This document shows, piece by piece, positions 42,649 through 51,762 of a stretch of DNA of 64,000 bases. Numbering within the stretch: position 1 is the stretch's first letter; every line of letters starts with the position of its first letter. The translations under genes were made by a program, and so were the position numbers. Origin of the DNA: Deinococcus sp. QL22 (lineage in GTDB: Bacteria > Deinococcota > Deinococci > Deinococcales > Deinococcaceae); assembly GCF_023370075.1 (NCBI RefSeq), contig NZ_CP097150.1, forward strand, positions 310,001 to 374,000. Direction: 5' to 3'. The notes under the pieces are model-generated. The model was given only the letters and a program-made list of their open reading frames with translations. It was not told the DNA's origin and searched no databases.

Positions 42649-43200
42649 GTGCACTACACCATCACTGGTACAATTGGCACAGAACTAGACACGATTAACA
42701 ACACGATTGCCAACTGGAATGCGGTCGTGAGCAATAAACCGAAATGGGTACCCGGTACAGGTGGAACAACTATCAAAGTTGTGAACAGTATTCCATTCGG
42801 CCCCTGTGGTTTTGCGCCGATTGGCTACTCACAGCAACGGCTGGTGCCTCTGTTACTGATCTCCCGCGACAGGGACTGTTTTACGCCCGGATTGATCCTG
42901 CATGAAATGGGGCATGTTGTTGGACTGAATCACGAGCATCAACGCTGTGATCGTGACACCTTCGTTGATCTGAACTACAGTTGGTGGGACTTCCTCAACT
43001 ACAATAAATTGTGTGCAATGGGTCAACATAACGACATATACGATTACAGCAGCCTCATGCACTATGGTGGGAATATCTCCGCTAAGGCAAGCCGTCCGTC
43101 CGGACGCTGGGTCGGCAATCCAAATTCTCTAGGCGGTGCTACGCTCACGCAAACCGACATCAGCGATGGCCTGCGTGTTCTGTACCCTGTCACACCTTAG
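42649..43200 (+). pseudogene. Astacin-family metalloprotease, N-terminus removed by IS4
   Basis: The remaining about 183 residues hold the full catalytic core: zinc motif HEMGHVVGLNHEHQRCDRD (HExxHxxGxxHExxRxDR) and the Met-turn SLMHYGG. The signal peptide and N-terminal segment are replaced by IS4 end sequence at 42648. Without an export signal it is unlikely to function outside the cell. A lipoprotein gene follows 12 bp later, presumably from the same old operon. Confidence 0.8.
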
Positions 43201-43212
43201 GCGGAACTCTGC

Positions 43213-43719
43213 ATGACACCTTTGACACCGCACCGCTCCTCTTCTGCTCGCAAGCTGGTTCAGACTACTGTGATTGCGGCGGGACTCCTCGTTTTCACCG
43301 CTTGTGAACGCTACTCGTTGGTTCCACGAACCGCTCAGTCAGAACTTAATGGATGCCTTCGTGAGGCTTGTAAAATCTTTCAGTTGGTGGGGAACACTGG
43401 GTCACCACGCATCTACCTAATCACGAGGGACGACTTCATGCGTGCTTACCTTGCAACGCTCAACATGACGGGTGAGCAGTTCGCAGCGTCTGCCGCAGGC
43501 AAAGCTTTTGTGGCTCAACATACTTTTATTGGGTCTGAAGTGAGCAGTGGGATGTATCAGAATTTGGCGGGCCAATCGTATATGTTTACCTGTGCCGATC
43601 CGACGCCCACAAACCCATACAATTGTGTCATTGGTGAGAAACCTGCCAGGTTTGATTTTCCACCCGTTCCCATTCCAGACGGTGCCCTCATGATTCTTGA
43701 CGGCATTCTCGGCAGCTAA
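43213..43719 (+). CDS. Fasciclin-like lipoprotein
   Basis: The 168-residue protein has an unusually long signal with lipobox FTAC (Cys31) and a divergent FAS1-like domain: YLITRDDFMRAYLATLNMTG, FVAQHTFIGSEV and DGALMILDGIL. Spacing and motifs match the lipoprotein at 25783-26280. It has lost its upstream promoter to the IS4 insertion unless the element provides one. Confidence 0.55.
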   Translation: MTPLTPHRSSSARKLVQTTVIAAGLLVFTACERYSLVPRTAQSELNGCLREACKIFQLVGNTGSPRIYLITRDDFMRAYLATLNMTGEQFAASAAGKAFVAQHTFIGSEVSSGMYQNLAGQSYMFTCADPTPTNPYNCVIGEKPARFDFPPVPIPDGALMILDGILGS

Positions 43720-43919
43720 GCAACAATCCGCCTTGCCCTTCTCGTTCTAGATCTCAGGGGCGCTCGGCAGAACTGCTTTGAACTCTCGCCACCGCAGCAG
43801 CCGATCCTGAGCGAGTGATCCCAGCAACAGCTAAACTCATGTTTGCAGTATCGCTGTGTTGCACCAGCCACGGCGTTGTGGGAAATGAATAAAACTTTTC
43901 CTCACAAAGGAAAAAGTGC

Positions 43920-43948
43920 CGACGGGAACCTCAATAGGGTTCCCGTCG
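43920..43948 (+). terminator. Hairpin terminator
   Basis: CGACGGGAACC, 6-nt loop, complement: an 11-bp stem about 200 bp after the lipoprotein stop. Between 43720 and 44602 no protein gene is supported; the space holds MITEs and IS ends. Confidence 0.55.
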
Positions 43949-43987
43949 ATTGCTCGTTACGGATACGGAGATGCATAGCAAACTATT

Positions 43988-44109
43988 GGTAGTCCGTTGA
44001 TTTGCTCCAATGCTTCCTGAAACATGCAGTTCTGTGCAAGTTAAATTGCTTGACTGCCGCGATAAATACAGCCTTCTACTTGTCTACAGCACTCAGTCAA
44101 TGGAGTACC
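43988..44109. repeat. MITE-like element 3 (122 bp)
   Basis: Ends GGTAGTCCGTTGATT and AGTCAATGGAGTACC; internal sequence near the left end (TGCTTCCTGAAACATG) matches element 4 read in reverse (TGCTACCAGAAACACG). Confidence 0.6.
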
Positions 44110-44145
44110 GAGAAAACTATTTTCAGCTTCCTGGCACACCTTCCC

Positions 44146-44179
44146 GCCCACTGAGACGTCAATTTCTCAAATTGCTAAG
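44146..44179. repeat. Solitary IS4-type terminal repeat (right-end orientation)
   Basis: CCCACTGAGACGTCAATTTC followed by TCAAATTGC.TAA matches the right end of the IS4 element, with decay. It faces the solitary left end at 40544. Confidence 0.5.
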
Positions 44180-44322
44180 TGATTGGTCTGACCACCAGCT
44201 TGGGTCACGGGCAGGGCGGCGAGTCGTCGTTCTTCGAGCTGGGCGCGGGTGTACTTGGAGGGGTGCCAAGGAACCATACTTCATCCAAGATAGCAACCCG
44301 CATTTACGCCGTCATCAATAGT

Positions 44323-44444
44323 GGTACTCCGTTGACTGAGCCGGTTGAACGAGTGAGAGGCCGTGTTCATCACTGAGGTCGATTGATCCAAACTGCGAAA
44401 AACAACGTGTTTCTGGTAGCATCGAGACAAGTCAACGGAGTACC
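44323..44444. repeat. MITE-like element 4 (122 bp)
   Basis: Perfect 15-bp ends GGTACTCCGTTGACT/AGTCAACGGAGTACC, same length as element 3, flanked by AGT on both sides, a likely 3-bp target duplication. Confidence 0.65.
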
Positions 44445-44451
44445 AGTATGG

Positions 44452-44535
44452 ATCTCGGCATAAGTTGGCAACTCGATGAGGGCAAGAGCGTCGTCCCAGT
44501 GCGGAACTTTGCTTCTCCTTCAACAAGTGAATAGC
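44452..44535 (-). repeat. Dispersed repeat of about 80 bp, copy 2
   Basis: Inverted partner of 25655-25735, directly beside MITE element 4. Confidence 0.45.
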
Positions 44536-44602
44536 AGAACGCGTTGCCAACCTTGGCCGAGATTAATAGGCAAGCAACAGCCCTCTAAAATTTGCCAGGT
44601 GA

Positions 44603-45133
44603 TCAGGGTTTTCTCAGGGGGGTCACGGCAGAGTGTACCTGACGAATAAAATTGATAAGGGTGATCGAAATTCCCATCAAAAAAATGAGTGTGAATACTA
44701 TAAAAGACCAGGGTATTGGGTTCAATGCAACCGCTCGTGATGGGTTCTTGGAATCATACCTGACATTAATCGGCTGACCTACGACTAAATCTGATTCAAC
44801 CATTTGGCAAAGCGGCGTTTTATAGTTGGAGGAAGCCAGCAGAAGCTGTTCCCCCACTGAGTCAGATGTGTACTGATCTCCAAGAACTGTGTACGAAAAC
44901 TCAATCTTACAATGTTGTGGCAAATTAACTTCAAGGCGCGATATATTTCCCTCTGTCTGTTTATAGGAGAGTGTTTCTATATAATCCATGAGTGGTGGAA
45001 TAAGACCTGGCAGAAACAACCATGCAAATCCACTTAAAGAAATCAAAACGAGAATCAACTGAAAGATGTGCAGATGTATACCCTCCTGAGTGAAACAAAT
45101 CACACTGGCCTTGCCCATCAGACGTCGCGACAC
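44603..45133 (-). CDS. DUF3592-like membrane protein, 176 aa
   Basis: Two membrane segments (HLHIFQLILVLISLSGFAWL near residues 21-40 and FIVFTLIFLMGISITLINFI near 142-161) flank an extracytoplasmic beta domain with VNLPQHCKIEFSYTVLGDQY, VVGQPINVRYDSKNPSRAV, the pattern of DUF3592. AT-rich compared with neighbours. The start is uncertain (GTG 45133 or ATG 45118). Function unknown. Confidence 0.65.
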   Translation of the reverse strand: MSRRLMGKASVICFTQEGIHLHIFQLILVLISLSGFAWLFLPGLIPPLMDYIETLSYKQTEGNISRLEVNLPQHCKIEFSYTVLGDQYTSDSVGEQLLLASSNYKTPLCQMVESDLVVGQPINVRYDSKNPSRAVALNPIPWSFIVFTLIFLMGISITLINFIRQVHSAVTPLRKP

Positions 45134-45464
45134 CTTGGTGTGCTTGCCTCACATGAGGCGATGTACACCGGAAGTCCATTCTACTTTTTGGGAGAAGCGT
45201 CAGCGCAAAGGCTTCTTCCTAAGCGGTTGTCAGAAACGCACACAGATCAGAACATCAGGCACATCACTCTTTCGGCGTCCACTTACCGCTGTATAAGGCT
45301 GAAGAACAGGTTGCGGCTGGAAAAACACCACTTCATCGTCCATCCCCAGCAAAAAATATTGATAACGTCACAAGTTTAAATCATCCTTTTAAAGACGGTA
45401 GGCTACGAAGAAGAAAACTTTGACTCTCATACACGCTGCCCAACGTTTTCAACTTCAGACGTTA
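45134..45464. other. Stretch without a supported gene
   Basis: Frames at 45068-45379 overlap the membrane-protein gene and have no ribosome site or motif. Nothing else is seen. Confidence 0.5.
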
Positions 45465-45989
45465 TCAATAGGTCGCTTGCATGGCCCAGTTCAGCACCTG
45501 GTGGGTGGGGAGCCAGTCGGCTCCATACCGGGCGTAATGTGCGTGCTCGATCTCTCCGGTGCGGCTGATGAGGAATTCGGCAGGCATGCGGAAGCGTTCA
45601 TCGTGCAGGGTGATGGGGTTCAGGTGCCGGAGGTGTGGTGCGAGGGCATTCAGATGGCGCAGATCCAACACCCCTTTGAGACTGTGGCCTAAGCCGTAGC
45701 GGGCGTAGGTGGCGTCGGTGGGATCGGCCAGCACCGGGTAGGGCAGCGACACCTGTCTCAGGCCATCTTGCAGCGCACTCACTGAACTGCTCCAGACCGA
45801 GACGAGTTGGATGTCCTGCTGGGCCAGGAGGGGCGCGAGGGCCGCCAACTCGACCTGCCGGGCATGGCACACGACGCAGCTGCTCTGACGGTTGAAGGTC
45901 AGCCAGACCCGTTGTCCTCGCAGCCTGTGCAGTCGGAGCTGGCTGTCATAGCGATCCGGGAGGATGAAATCGGGCGCGGTCTCCCCCAC
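45465..45989 (-). CDS. Peroxiredoxin (AhpC/TSA-like)
   Basis: The 174-residue thioredoxin-fold protein has GETAPDFILPDRY at the start, the active-site region WLTFNRQSSCVVCHARQVEL (Cys-x-x-Cys at the usual peroxidatic position) and LPYPVLADPTDATYARYGLG. It reduces peroxides. The only start is GTG 45989 without a ribosome site, and an IS630 fragment lies immediately upstream, so the true 5' end may have been lost. Confidence 0.8.
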   Translation of the reverse strand: MGETAPDFILPDRYDSQLRLHRLRGQRVWLTFNRQSSCVVCHARQVELAALAPLLAQQDIQLVSVWSSSVSALQDGLRQVSLPYPVLADPTDATYARYGLGHSLKGVLDLRHLNALAPHLRHLNPITLHDERFRMPAEFLISRTGEIEHAHYARYGADWLPTHQVLNWAMQATY

Positions 45990-46027
45990 CTGGAGTCGGG
46001 GCTGGAGGACGGGTGCGTGTTCGTGAT

Positions 46028-46192
46028 TTCAATCCCATTGAGATGCTGTTCTCCAAGATCAAAGCCTTCGTCAGGGCAGGGAATCGACGAGCCCTACAAG
46101 ACGTATAACAAGCTATTGGAGACGCACTTGATGCCGTCTCTTTAAAAGAGATCTATGGCTGGATCAAGCACACCTTCCCCAATGCATTATAA
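46028..46192 (+). pseudogene. IS630-family transposase, C-terminal remnant
   Basis: FNPIEMLFSKIKAFVRAGNR then an in-frame TAA, then QAIGDALDAVSLKEIYGWIK, the N-P-I-E motif and C-terminal end of IS630 transposases. Not related to the intact IS630 element in sequence detail. Confidence 0.65.
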
Positions 46193-46209
46193 TGTCAAAT
46201 GTTTTATTA

Positions 46210-46740
46210 CTAGCCCCCGGATTTTTGGTGCCCTCCAATGCCACTTTGTAGATTCCCGCGTAATCGCTGAACCAGATGAATCAGCTCCGACGCTTCGATA
46301 ATACTTTCGTGTTCTCCAAGCTTAATCGGCTTGGCCAAGTCGTCACCGTAATATCGGGGAATTAAGTGACAGTGGATATGGGGAATCATATTACCGAGAA
46401 TACAATAGTTTATTTTCACTGCGCTGCACACAGTATGAATTGCTAAAGCCGCTTCAGCGACGTCTCCCCAAAACTCGCAAAGCTCAACTGCATTTAATTC
46501 AAACAGCTCGTTAGCGTGACGTTCGAGGATGATTACACACGCTCCAACAACGCTTTGGTTTCTCAAGAGCCTGAAATAGCTCCTCCTCATCCGCGCAATT
46601 AAAATGCTGTGCTGATTGTTCTCAAGATGACCATCGGAACACATGGGGCAGTCCTGACCAGCCAACAGACCCTGCCACTCCTCTGGACACCACCACGGAT
46701 GAACTTCCCAGCGCATGATTGACAACTTTTTATCATTCAT
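46210..46740 (-). CDS. HIT-family hydrolase
   Basis: The 176-residue protein has the histidine triad HIHCHLIPRY near residues 120-129 and an N-terminal CPMC zinc-like pair near 31-34, as in many HIT proteins of the nucleotide hydrolase/transferase group. AAAGGG precedes ATG 46740. It lies 103 bp downstream of the nucleoside phosphorylase gene on the same strand and may act with it on nucleotide derivatives. Confidence 0.85.
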   Translation of the reverse strand: MNDKKLSIMRWEVHPWWCPEEWQGLLAGQDCPMCSDGHLENNQHSILIARMRRSYFRLLRNQSVVGACVIILERHANELFELNAVELCEFWGDVAEAALAIHTVCSAVKINYCILGNMIPHIHCHLIPRYYGDDLAKPIKLGEHESIIEASELIHLVQRLRGNLQSGIGGHQKSGG

Positions 46741-46843
46741 ACAAACCCTTTGCGCGTTAAGCCCTTCCTCAATCGAGGGTTTGAAGGTTAGAGGTTGTTG
46801 TACCGCCCTTGTAAATGCTCCTAGAGGCTCAAAGTCTTCGCAT

Positions 46844-47644
46844 TCACACTAATACATCAAGTGGATCGGCTAATATATAATCAGACGGAGCATCTTTCGC
46901 ACTGTTTGGCTTAACATGGTCAAAGTTTAGAACCACTCTTTTGATAACATGCTTGGTAATATCAGAAAGGCGCACAGTTTCGTTGTAACACTCCTCGCGT
47001 GTGACTGGTTTAGGATTGAGCCCAGCGCCCATATTCACGACCACGGCAAGCGATCCATACGAGATACCGGCTTCACGGGCCATGATCGCCTCGGACACTC
47101 CGGTCATGCCAATGACGTCGCCACCCAGCCTTCGGAACATCTCAATCTCCGCTCTGGTTTCGAAACGGGGCCCATCCACCATGACATACGTACCTGTCGA
47201 CCTGTGCGGGTAACCTCCTTCCGTCAATGCGGAAATAAAAGCCTCTCGAAGCTCTGGTGTGTAGGGGTCTGTCATGTCGACAAACGCGAATCCTTCAGAA
47301 CCAAAAAGTGTGCGGTGCAGCTTTGAGAAATCGAGAAACTGGTCGAGCACTACGAAAGTACCAACCGGAATGAAGGTGCTCAGTGAGCCGACCATGGCCG
47401 TCGCGAGAATGTACTCTACGCCGAGTTCCTTGAGCGCGAGAAGATTAGCTCGGTAATTTACGCGATGCGCGGGTATACCACTTCTACCATTCGAGCGGCT
47501 CAAAAAGAACAACTGGTGGTTACCGATATCCCCTCGAACCCCTGTGACGAGTCCATCTGCCGTCTTTACCTTCCAAGGTTCCTCAGATTCCAAAAAGTCA
47601 CCGGATGTTAAGCCTGTGCTGCCAATAATCGCAATCTTACTCAT
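46844..47644 (-). CDS. MTAP/PNP-family nucleoside phosphorylase
   Basis: The 266-residue phosphorylase has the phosphate-binding start GSTGLTSG, NYRANLLALKELGVEYILAT, GPRFETRAEIEMFRRLGGD, IGMTGVSEAIMAREAGISYG and VVVNMGAGLNPKPVT. These are the conserved steps of methylthioadenosine/purine nucleoside phosphorylases, although TGVSEA replaces the more usual TGFPEA. It cleaves a nucleoside with phosphate. GAGGAAT precedes ATG 47644. Confidence 0.88.
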   Translation of the reverse strand: MSKIAIIGSTGLTSGDFLESEEPWKVKTADGLVTGVRGDIGNHQLFFLSRSNGRSGIPAHRVNYRANLLALKELGVEYILATAMVGSLSTFIPVGTFVVLDQFLDFSKLHRTLFGSEGFAFVDMTDPYTPELREAFISALTEGGYPHRSTGTYVMVDGPRFETRAEIEMFRRLGGDVIGMTGVSEAIMAREAGISYGSLAVVVNMGAGLNPKPVTREECYNETVRLSDITKHVIKRVVLNFDHVKPNSAKDAPSDYILADPLDVLV

Positions 47645-47724
47645 ATATTCCTCGTTCTGTCCGACTGGAAATAGCTGCGATGAACGTGACTGCTCAGCAG
47701 GGGGCCTGGACTGGGTGGAGCAGG

Positions 47725-49039
47725 TAGAGTAGGGACATCTCCGACGACGCCTGCCCGAACTGCAAAAAATTGGAAGCTCAGCTGGCCAAAGTGCTTGCTG
47801 AGTTACAGGAGATCAAAGCGCGTCTGGGGCTAAACAGCACAACCTCGCATCAACCTCCGAGCCAGGACAAGCCCTGGACGCCGAAGAGTGAGCGCCAGAA
47901 GACCGGCCGGTCTTCTGGCGCTCAACCGGGTCACCCAGGCAAAACGCTGAAGATAGTCGAGCACCCTGACGAGATCGTCACGCTTCCTGTCACCGGGCAC
48001 TGTGGTTGTGGTCAAGCCTGGGACACGGTGATCGTCAGCGATGAACTGGCGCGGCAGGTTCTGGACCTGCCAGAGATTCGACTTCATGCCGTGGAGTACC
48101 GCGCCCAGGTCAAGGTGTGTCCGAGCTGTCATCACCGCGAGCAGGCTTCTTTCCAACTCACGTTCCTGGTCAAGTGCAGTATGGCCCCGCATCCATGGAC
48201 TGGCGGTTTACCTCAACGCGGTGCACTTCGTTCCGCTCAAACGTACAGCAAACATTCTGGAAGCCGTCTGTGGAGCAAAGCTCAGTGATGGCACCATTGC
48301 TCTCAACCTGAATGTGGCTGCTGGGCGTCTGGCTGCTTTTGAGACTGAACTCAAAGCTGCGCTCCTCAGCGAACCTGTCCTGCACGCGGATGAGACCGGC
48401 AGCAAGGTGAATGGGACGTTGGCGTGGATGCATGTGGTGAGCTGCAAGCAGCTCACGTTGTACGGGCATCACCAGCAGCGCGGGTACGCGGCTTTGAAGG
48501 ACATGGACGTCCTTCCCCGGTTTAGGGGCACCTTGATGCATGACGCCTGGAGCATCTATTTCCAGCTTCCTGACAACATGCCCTGTGCAACGCCCATCTT
48601 CTGAGGGAATGGCGGCACGGCAGAAGGGTATGGACAAACTTGGGCAGGGGAACTACGCCGCGCCATGCAACGCGTCTACCACGAGAACAAAGCAGGTACC
48701 CTGACCTTGGCGGGAAAAGCAGCGTTCCTGGCGCGGTTCGACGCGTTGGTACAAGCTGGGTTGGCATCCAACCCAGCAGCGGAACCCATCCCTGGACAGC
48801 GGGGTCGGGTGAAGCAGACCCGGGGACGCAACCTGGCACTGCGGTGTCAGAGGCATCGCGAAGCAATTCTGCGCTTCCTTGACTATGAAGAGGTGCCGTT
48901 TGACAACAATCAAGCGGAGCGGGACATTCGGATGGCGTGCGTGAAACGCAAAGTCTCCGGTGGGTTTCGCTCAGTGAGAGGTGGCATGAATTTCTGCCGC
49001 ATTCGTAGCTATACTTCCACGCTTCACAAGCAGGGATGA
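47725..49039 (+). pseudogene. IS66-family transposase (TnpC), multiply frameshifted
   Basis: Pieces in different frames give the TnpC order: [20 protein letters not shown] and [14 protein letters not shown] and CPSCHHR zinc motifs, [40 protein letters not shown], and [20 protein letters not shown] with GGFRSVRGG. At least two frameshifts (near 48170 and 48600) make it dead. The accessory TnpA/TnpB genes are absent. Confidence 0.85.
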
Positions 49040-49181
49040 ATATCTGGCACGGCCTGGTCAGTATCTTTCGCAATGACGTCCTTATGCCTACCTTCGTGTG
49101 CTAAGTGGTCACAAAATTTACTGCACGGTACGAGTAATCTTCGAGTAATTTTAGTTTTTAGAAGTGACGCAGGAGTTGGTT

Positions 49182-49472
49182 ATGAATAATAACGAATTGG
49201 TTGCAAATGTTAGGAGAGAAGCTTTAGCTGGGATTGAGACGCTGCAGCTCCTGAGAAATCTGGCAAGCGGTGAATATAGCCGTTCAAATCCTGTTATCTT
49301 TGCAGGAACGTTGTCGCAAGCTTTTAAAATACCTAACGCAGTTACAATGAAGCTAAGTGAATGGAATCAAGCTTTTGGCCCTCTGCACTTCTCGGAGAAC
49401 GAAGTAGATGAACTGATTACGCCCTATATAGAGACTTATATTTCCTCTGTTACCGTTGATAAGTCTGTGTAA
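49182..49472 (+). CDS. Hypothetical protein, 96 aa (AT-rich)
   Basis: AGGAG 6 nt upstream marks ATG 49182. The helical soluble protein contains NVRREALAGIETLQLLRNLA, VTMKLSEWNQAFGPLHFSEN and DELITPYIETYISS. The composition matches the other AT-rich islands, where small toxin/immunity-like genes occur. Family not recognised. Confidence 0.55.
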   Translation: MNNNELVANVRREALAGIETLQLLRNLASGEYSRSNPVIFAGTLSQAFKIPNAVTMKLSEWNQAFGPLHFSENEVDELITPYIETYISSVTVDKSV

Positions 49473-49486
49473 TTAACAGCTTACGG

Positions 49487-49509
49487 TGCTCCCGGCTCCA
49501 GCCGGAGCA
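49487..49509 (+). terminator. Hairpin terminator
   Basis: TGCTCC(C)GGC, loop TCCA, GCCGGAGCA followed by TTT, 15 bp after the 96-residue gene. Confidence 0.6.
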
Positions 49510-49624
49510 TTTGCAGTATTGTTGAGGGTGTAAGTTGGTTCCAAAGATTTTTCATCGCAGACAACACCCCATGAGAGCCGACTTCTGCTGACTACTTCCG
49601 ACTTTTGACCCCTAGAAAGCCAGC

Positions 49625-49838
49625 GTGAGTCGAAAAGCAGTAGTTATCTTAGCAACCATTGTGATTGTTGGAATTGGCATATTTACTTAATAAATTATTC
49701 TCGCCCTTAAAGTTGATTGACCAAGCATATCGTAACTGTCTGGAAAATCCGAGAGTAGTGGTCAAATGGAGAGAAAGAGATGGTCAGGTTTGGATTCACC
49801 CTATTGATGAATCGAATATCTACACACAATGTGGTTAA
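49625..49838 (+). pseudogene. Small membrane-anchored protein, frameshifted
   Basis: GTG 49625 opens MSRKAVVILATIVIVGIGIF, a single membrane segment, and stops at 49688-49690. The next frame continues without a start: LFSPLKLIDQAYRNCLENPR and VVKWRERDGQVWIHPIDESN to TAA 49836-49838. Removing one base joins them into 71 codons. It could also be a genuine 21-residue peptide followed by a remnant. Confidence 0.35.
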
Positions 49839-49858
49839 ACGAAATCATTTTGAATTGC

Positions 49859-49913
49859 TGTTAAGTAACCACTCATTACAAAACTTAACTTTGTAACGAG
49901 TGGTTACTTAACA
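49859..49913. repeat. Long inverted repeat (24-bp arms)
   Basis: TGTTAAGTAACCACTC.TTAC and its complement pair with one mismatch around a 7-nt loop. It lies between convergent AT-rich genes and is probably a two-way terminator, comparable to the 53-bp palindrome at 39828. Confidence 0.75.
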
Positions 49914-49963
49914 TCTATTAGTCGGTGTTAGTATAACACTTCTTAAGTATTAGTAATTTGCCG

Positions 49964-50203
49964 CTAATTTTTAGTGCTAGCCGTTTTTACCATAAAATCA
50001 AGTAGAAATTCCGGCGTTAGAGTCAATCCATCTTCTAGATCTTCTTCAAAAAAAGTATGAAATAATACGTCTATAGGCTTTGGGTGTCCTGTGATATACC
50101 CTAGTTCTACAGACATTTTATAAACTTCTTTATCTGATGCGTCCTTAAGAAAGGATGGATTCGAGAGATGTCTAATCAGCACGAGAGCTCTTTCCCTATC
50201 CAT
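49964..50203 (-). CDS. Hypothetical protein, 79 aa (AT-rich)
   Basis: MDRERALVLIRHLSNPSFLK, VYKMSVELGYITGHPKPIDV and FFEEDLEDGLTLTPEFLLDF form a small acidic helical protein. Acidic character and context suggest an immunity-type protein, but no family is recognised. The ribosome site is weak. Confidence 0.5.
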   Translation of the reverse strand: MDRERALVLIRHLSNPSFLKDASDKEVYKMSVELGYITGHPKPIDVLFHTFFEEDLEDGLTLTPEFLLDFMVKTASTKN

Positions 50204-50577
50204 AGGACTCCAATCTATTACATTTCAAGAGCGAAAATAAAATTCCTGTACGCGAATTAGATGTAGTTTTCACAACTGCTTTTTTCAAGGTCGATAGGTT
50301 CAATATTCAGACCTTTATCGTAGTGATAGTTATATGTCAAAACCTCGTAGTGAAATTTTGGTGAAGCGATCAAAAGATTGTCGTAACTACTTAGCACAAC
50401 AGGTCGTTGTGTGCTGAGCAGTTACCGATGAACAATCTAAATTTCTGTGCATGAGACTTTTGAACTCATGCGATAACGGTTCTGTACATGTTGAGCCGAT
50501 CGATCTACACTATTCCTGTTATTTCACCTACTTACTACACATTGGTTAGATTTTGTTCCAGATTGTACCAAGAGGCC
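50204..50577. other. AT-rich stretch without a supported gene
   Basis: No frame of useful length, hairpin or repeat was found. It separates the AT-rich island from the biosynthetic cluster. Confidence 0.5.
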
Positions 50578-51762
50578 TCAAATTTTATGAAACCAGTGCG
50601 CTTTCCTTTGAATAGATTCTAGAAATTTCACCTCCGAAGCGATGAGATTGACATCTTGCACTAGTTCTCGTCGTAACGTACTTTGATTTCTCTGAGCGTC
50701 GATCGACTGACGAACAAAATGTTCCTTCCATAAAGTGCAGAGAGCCAACCCGTTCCGTCTAAATTCCTTCACTTCTGATTCCGGAACGCCCGCGACGTGC
50801 ATTAAGTTGGCTGTCGCGCCTACGAGGATACGTTGGCTTTTGACTTGAGCCAGCCCTAGACGGTTCCCGAGGTATCGTGGGGATAACAATGTTTGGCTTT
50901 TCGCGGCCAGGAGCTCGGGCAAATTCTGTTGTGCCTGTTGTGCGAGCGTGACGAGACGCAGCAACGCAGATCGCACATCAAGACGCAAGCCACTTTCAAG
51001 TGGCTTGAGCACGAACACTTGATCCACAATAGTAGGAGCGGCTACGCGGCAACGCTCGTGATCGTCACGCAATTGTTGTTCGGGAATCAAGTGTTCGGTG
51101 TATACGCTTCCAGTGATCCAGTGCAGCGGTACACCTTGGCCACGATGATCGAAACGGTACTCATTGCCGTTCGGGGACCAATCGGTTCCCAACTGGCGCT
51201 GCAAATCCGCTCCATCAACGGCCGTCAGCCAGCCTGTCTCTGCATTCTCGGCGTGCTCGACGCCAGCGGTAGGCACGAACACTTTGAGGTGTCGGAAGAA
51301 GTCCGTAGTACCGCCATCGTGAATCAGAAAAGCGCCCCCTCCTAGTAAATAACCGCTGACGAGAGTGATTTTCATGACATCGTCTGAATTATTCGACACG
51401 TATTTTTCAAACAGATTCACCATGTGAGGAACTAAAACGGGGAGACCCTGGTCAATATGGTGCTGAACCACATCACTCAAGCGTCCATGGCATGTAACTG
51501 CGCATAACTCAAGGCCCATTTCCTCCAAAACGTGCTGATCGAGTTGGTACGTGAATGGCAAGCGGGGATAGTGGCGCACGTTATGGTCTACGAGGGCGTA
51601 ATGCTCGTAAAAGTACAGTAAGGCGTAACAAACGTCCGATAAATGCGGCGCTAAGGCGTTTGCAGCATGTGCTCGCGTAACGCGAAAGCAATCTAAACCA
51701 TCGCGGTCGTACGTCAATCCGTCCGCGTGTACCGAAAGTCGGGGAACCCGCCGAAATTCCAT
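50578..51762 (-). CDS. BtrH-like protein of the biosynthetic cluster, 394 aa
   Basis: The N-terminal half has a pattern like BtrH-type enzymes: DGLTYDRDGLDCFRVTRAHA with a Cys, QGLPVLVPHMVNLFEKYVSN and LVSGYLLGGGAFLIHDGGTT. The C-terminal half is helical (DVRSALLRLVTLAQQAQQNL). BtrH transfers acyl groups from a carrier protein in butirosin synthesis; an ACP gene exists in this cluster, so an acyltransferase role is possible (inference). GGGAGGAAT precedes ATG 51762. Divergent from the RibD-like gene. Confidence 0.5.
   Translation of the reverse strand: MEFRRVPRLSVHADGLTYDRDGLDCFRVTRAHAANALAPHLSDVCYALLYFYEHYALVDHNVRHYPRLPFTYQLDQHVLEEMGLELCAVTCHGRLSDVVQHHIDQGLPVLVPHMVNLFEKYVSNNSDDVMKITLVSGYLLGGGAFLIHDGGTTDFFRHLKVFVPTAGVEHAENAETGWLTAVDGADLQRQLGTDWSPNGNEYRFDHRGQGVPLHWITGSVYTEHLIPEQQLRDDHERCRVAAPTIVDQVFVLKPLESGLRLDVRSALLRLVTLAQQAQQNLPELLAAKSQTLLSPRYLGNRLGLAQVKSQRILVGATANLMHVAGVPESEVKEFRRNGLALCTLWKEHFVRQSIDAQRNQSTLRRELVQDVNLIASEVKFLESIQRKAHWFHKI

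Noticed and set aside
47713..47735. GGTAGAGTAGGGACATCTCC as a third copy of the candidate small RNA
   Set aside because: Only the -10-like box matches; the conserved loop, CCAGGATT and terminator are absent, and it runs into the IS66 remnant.
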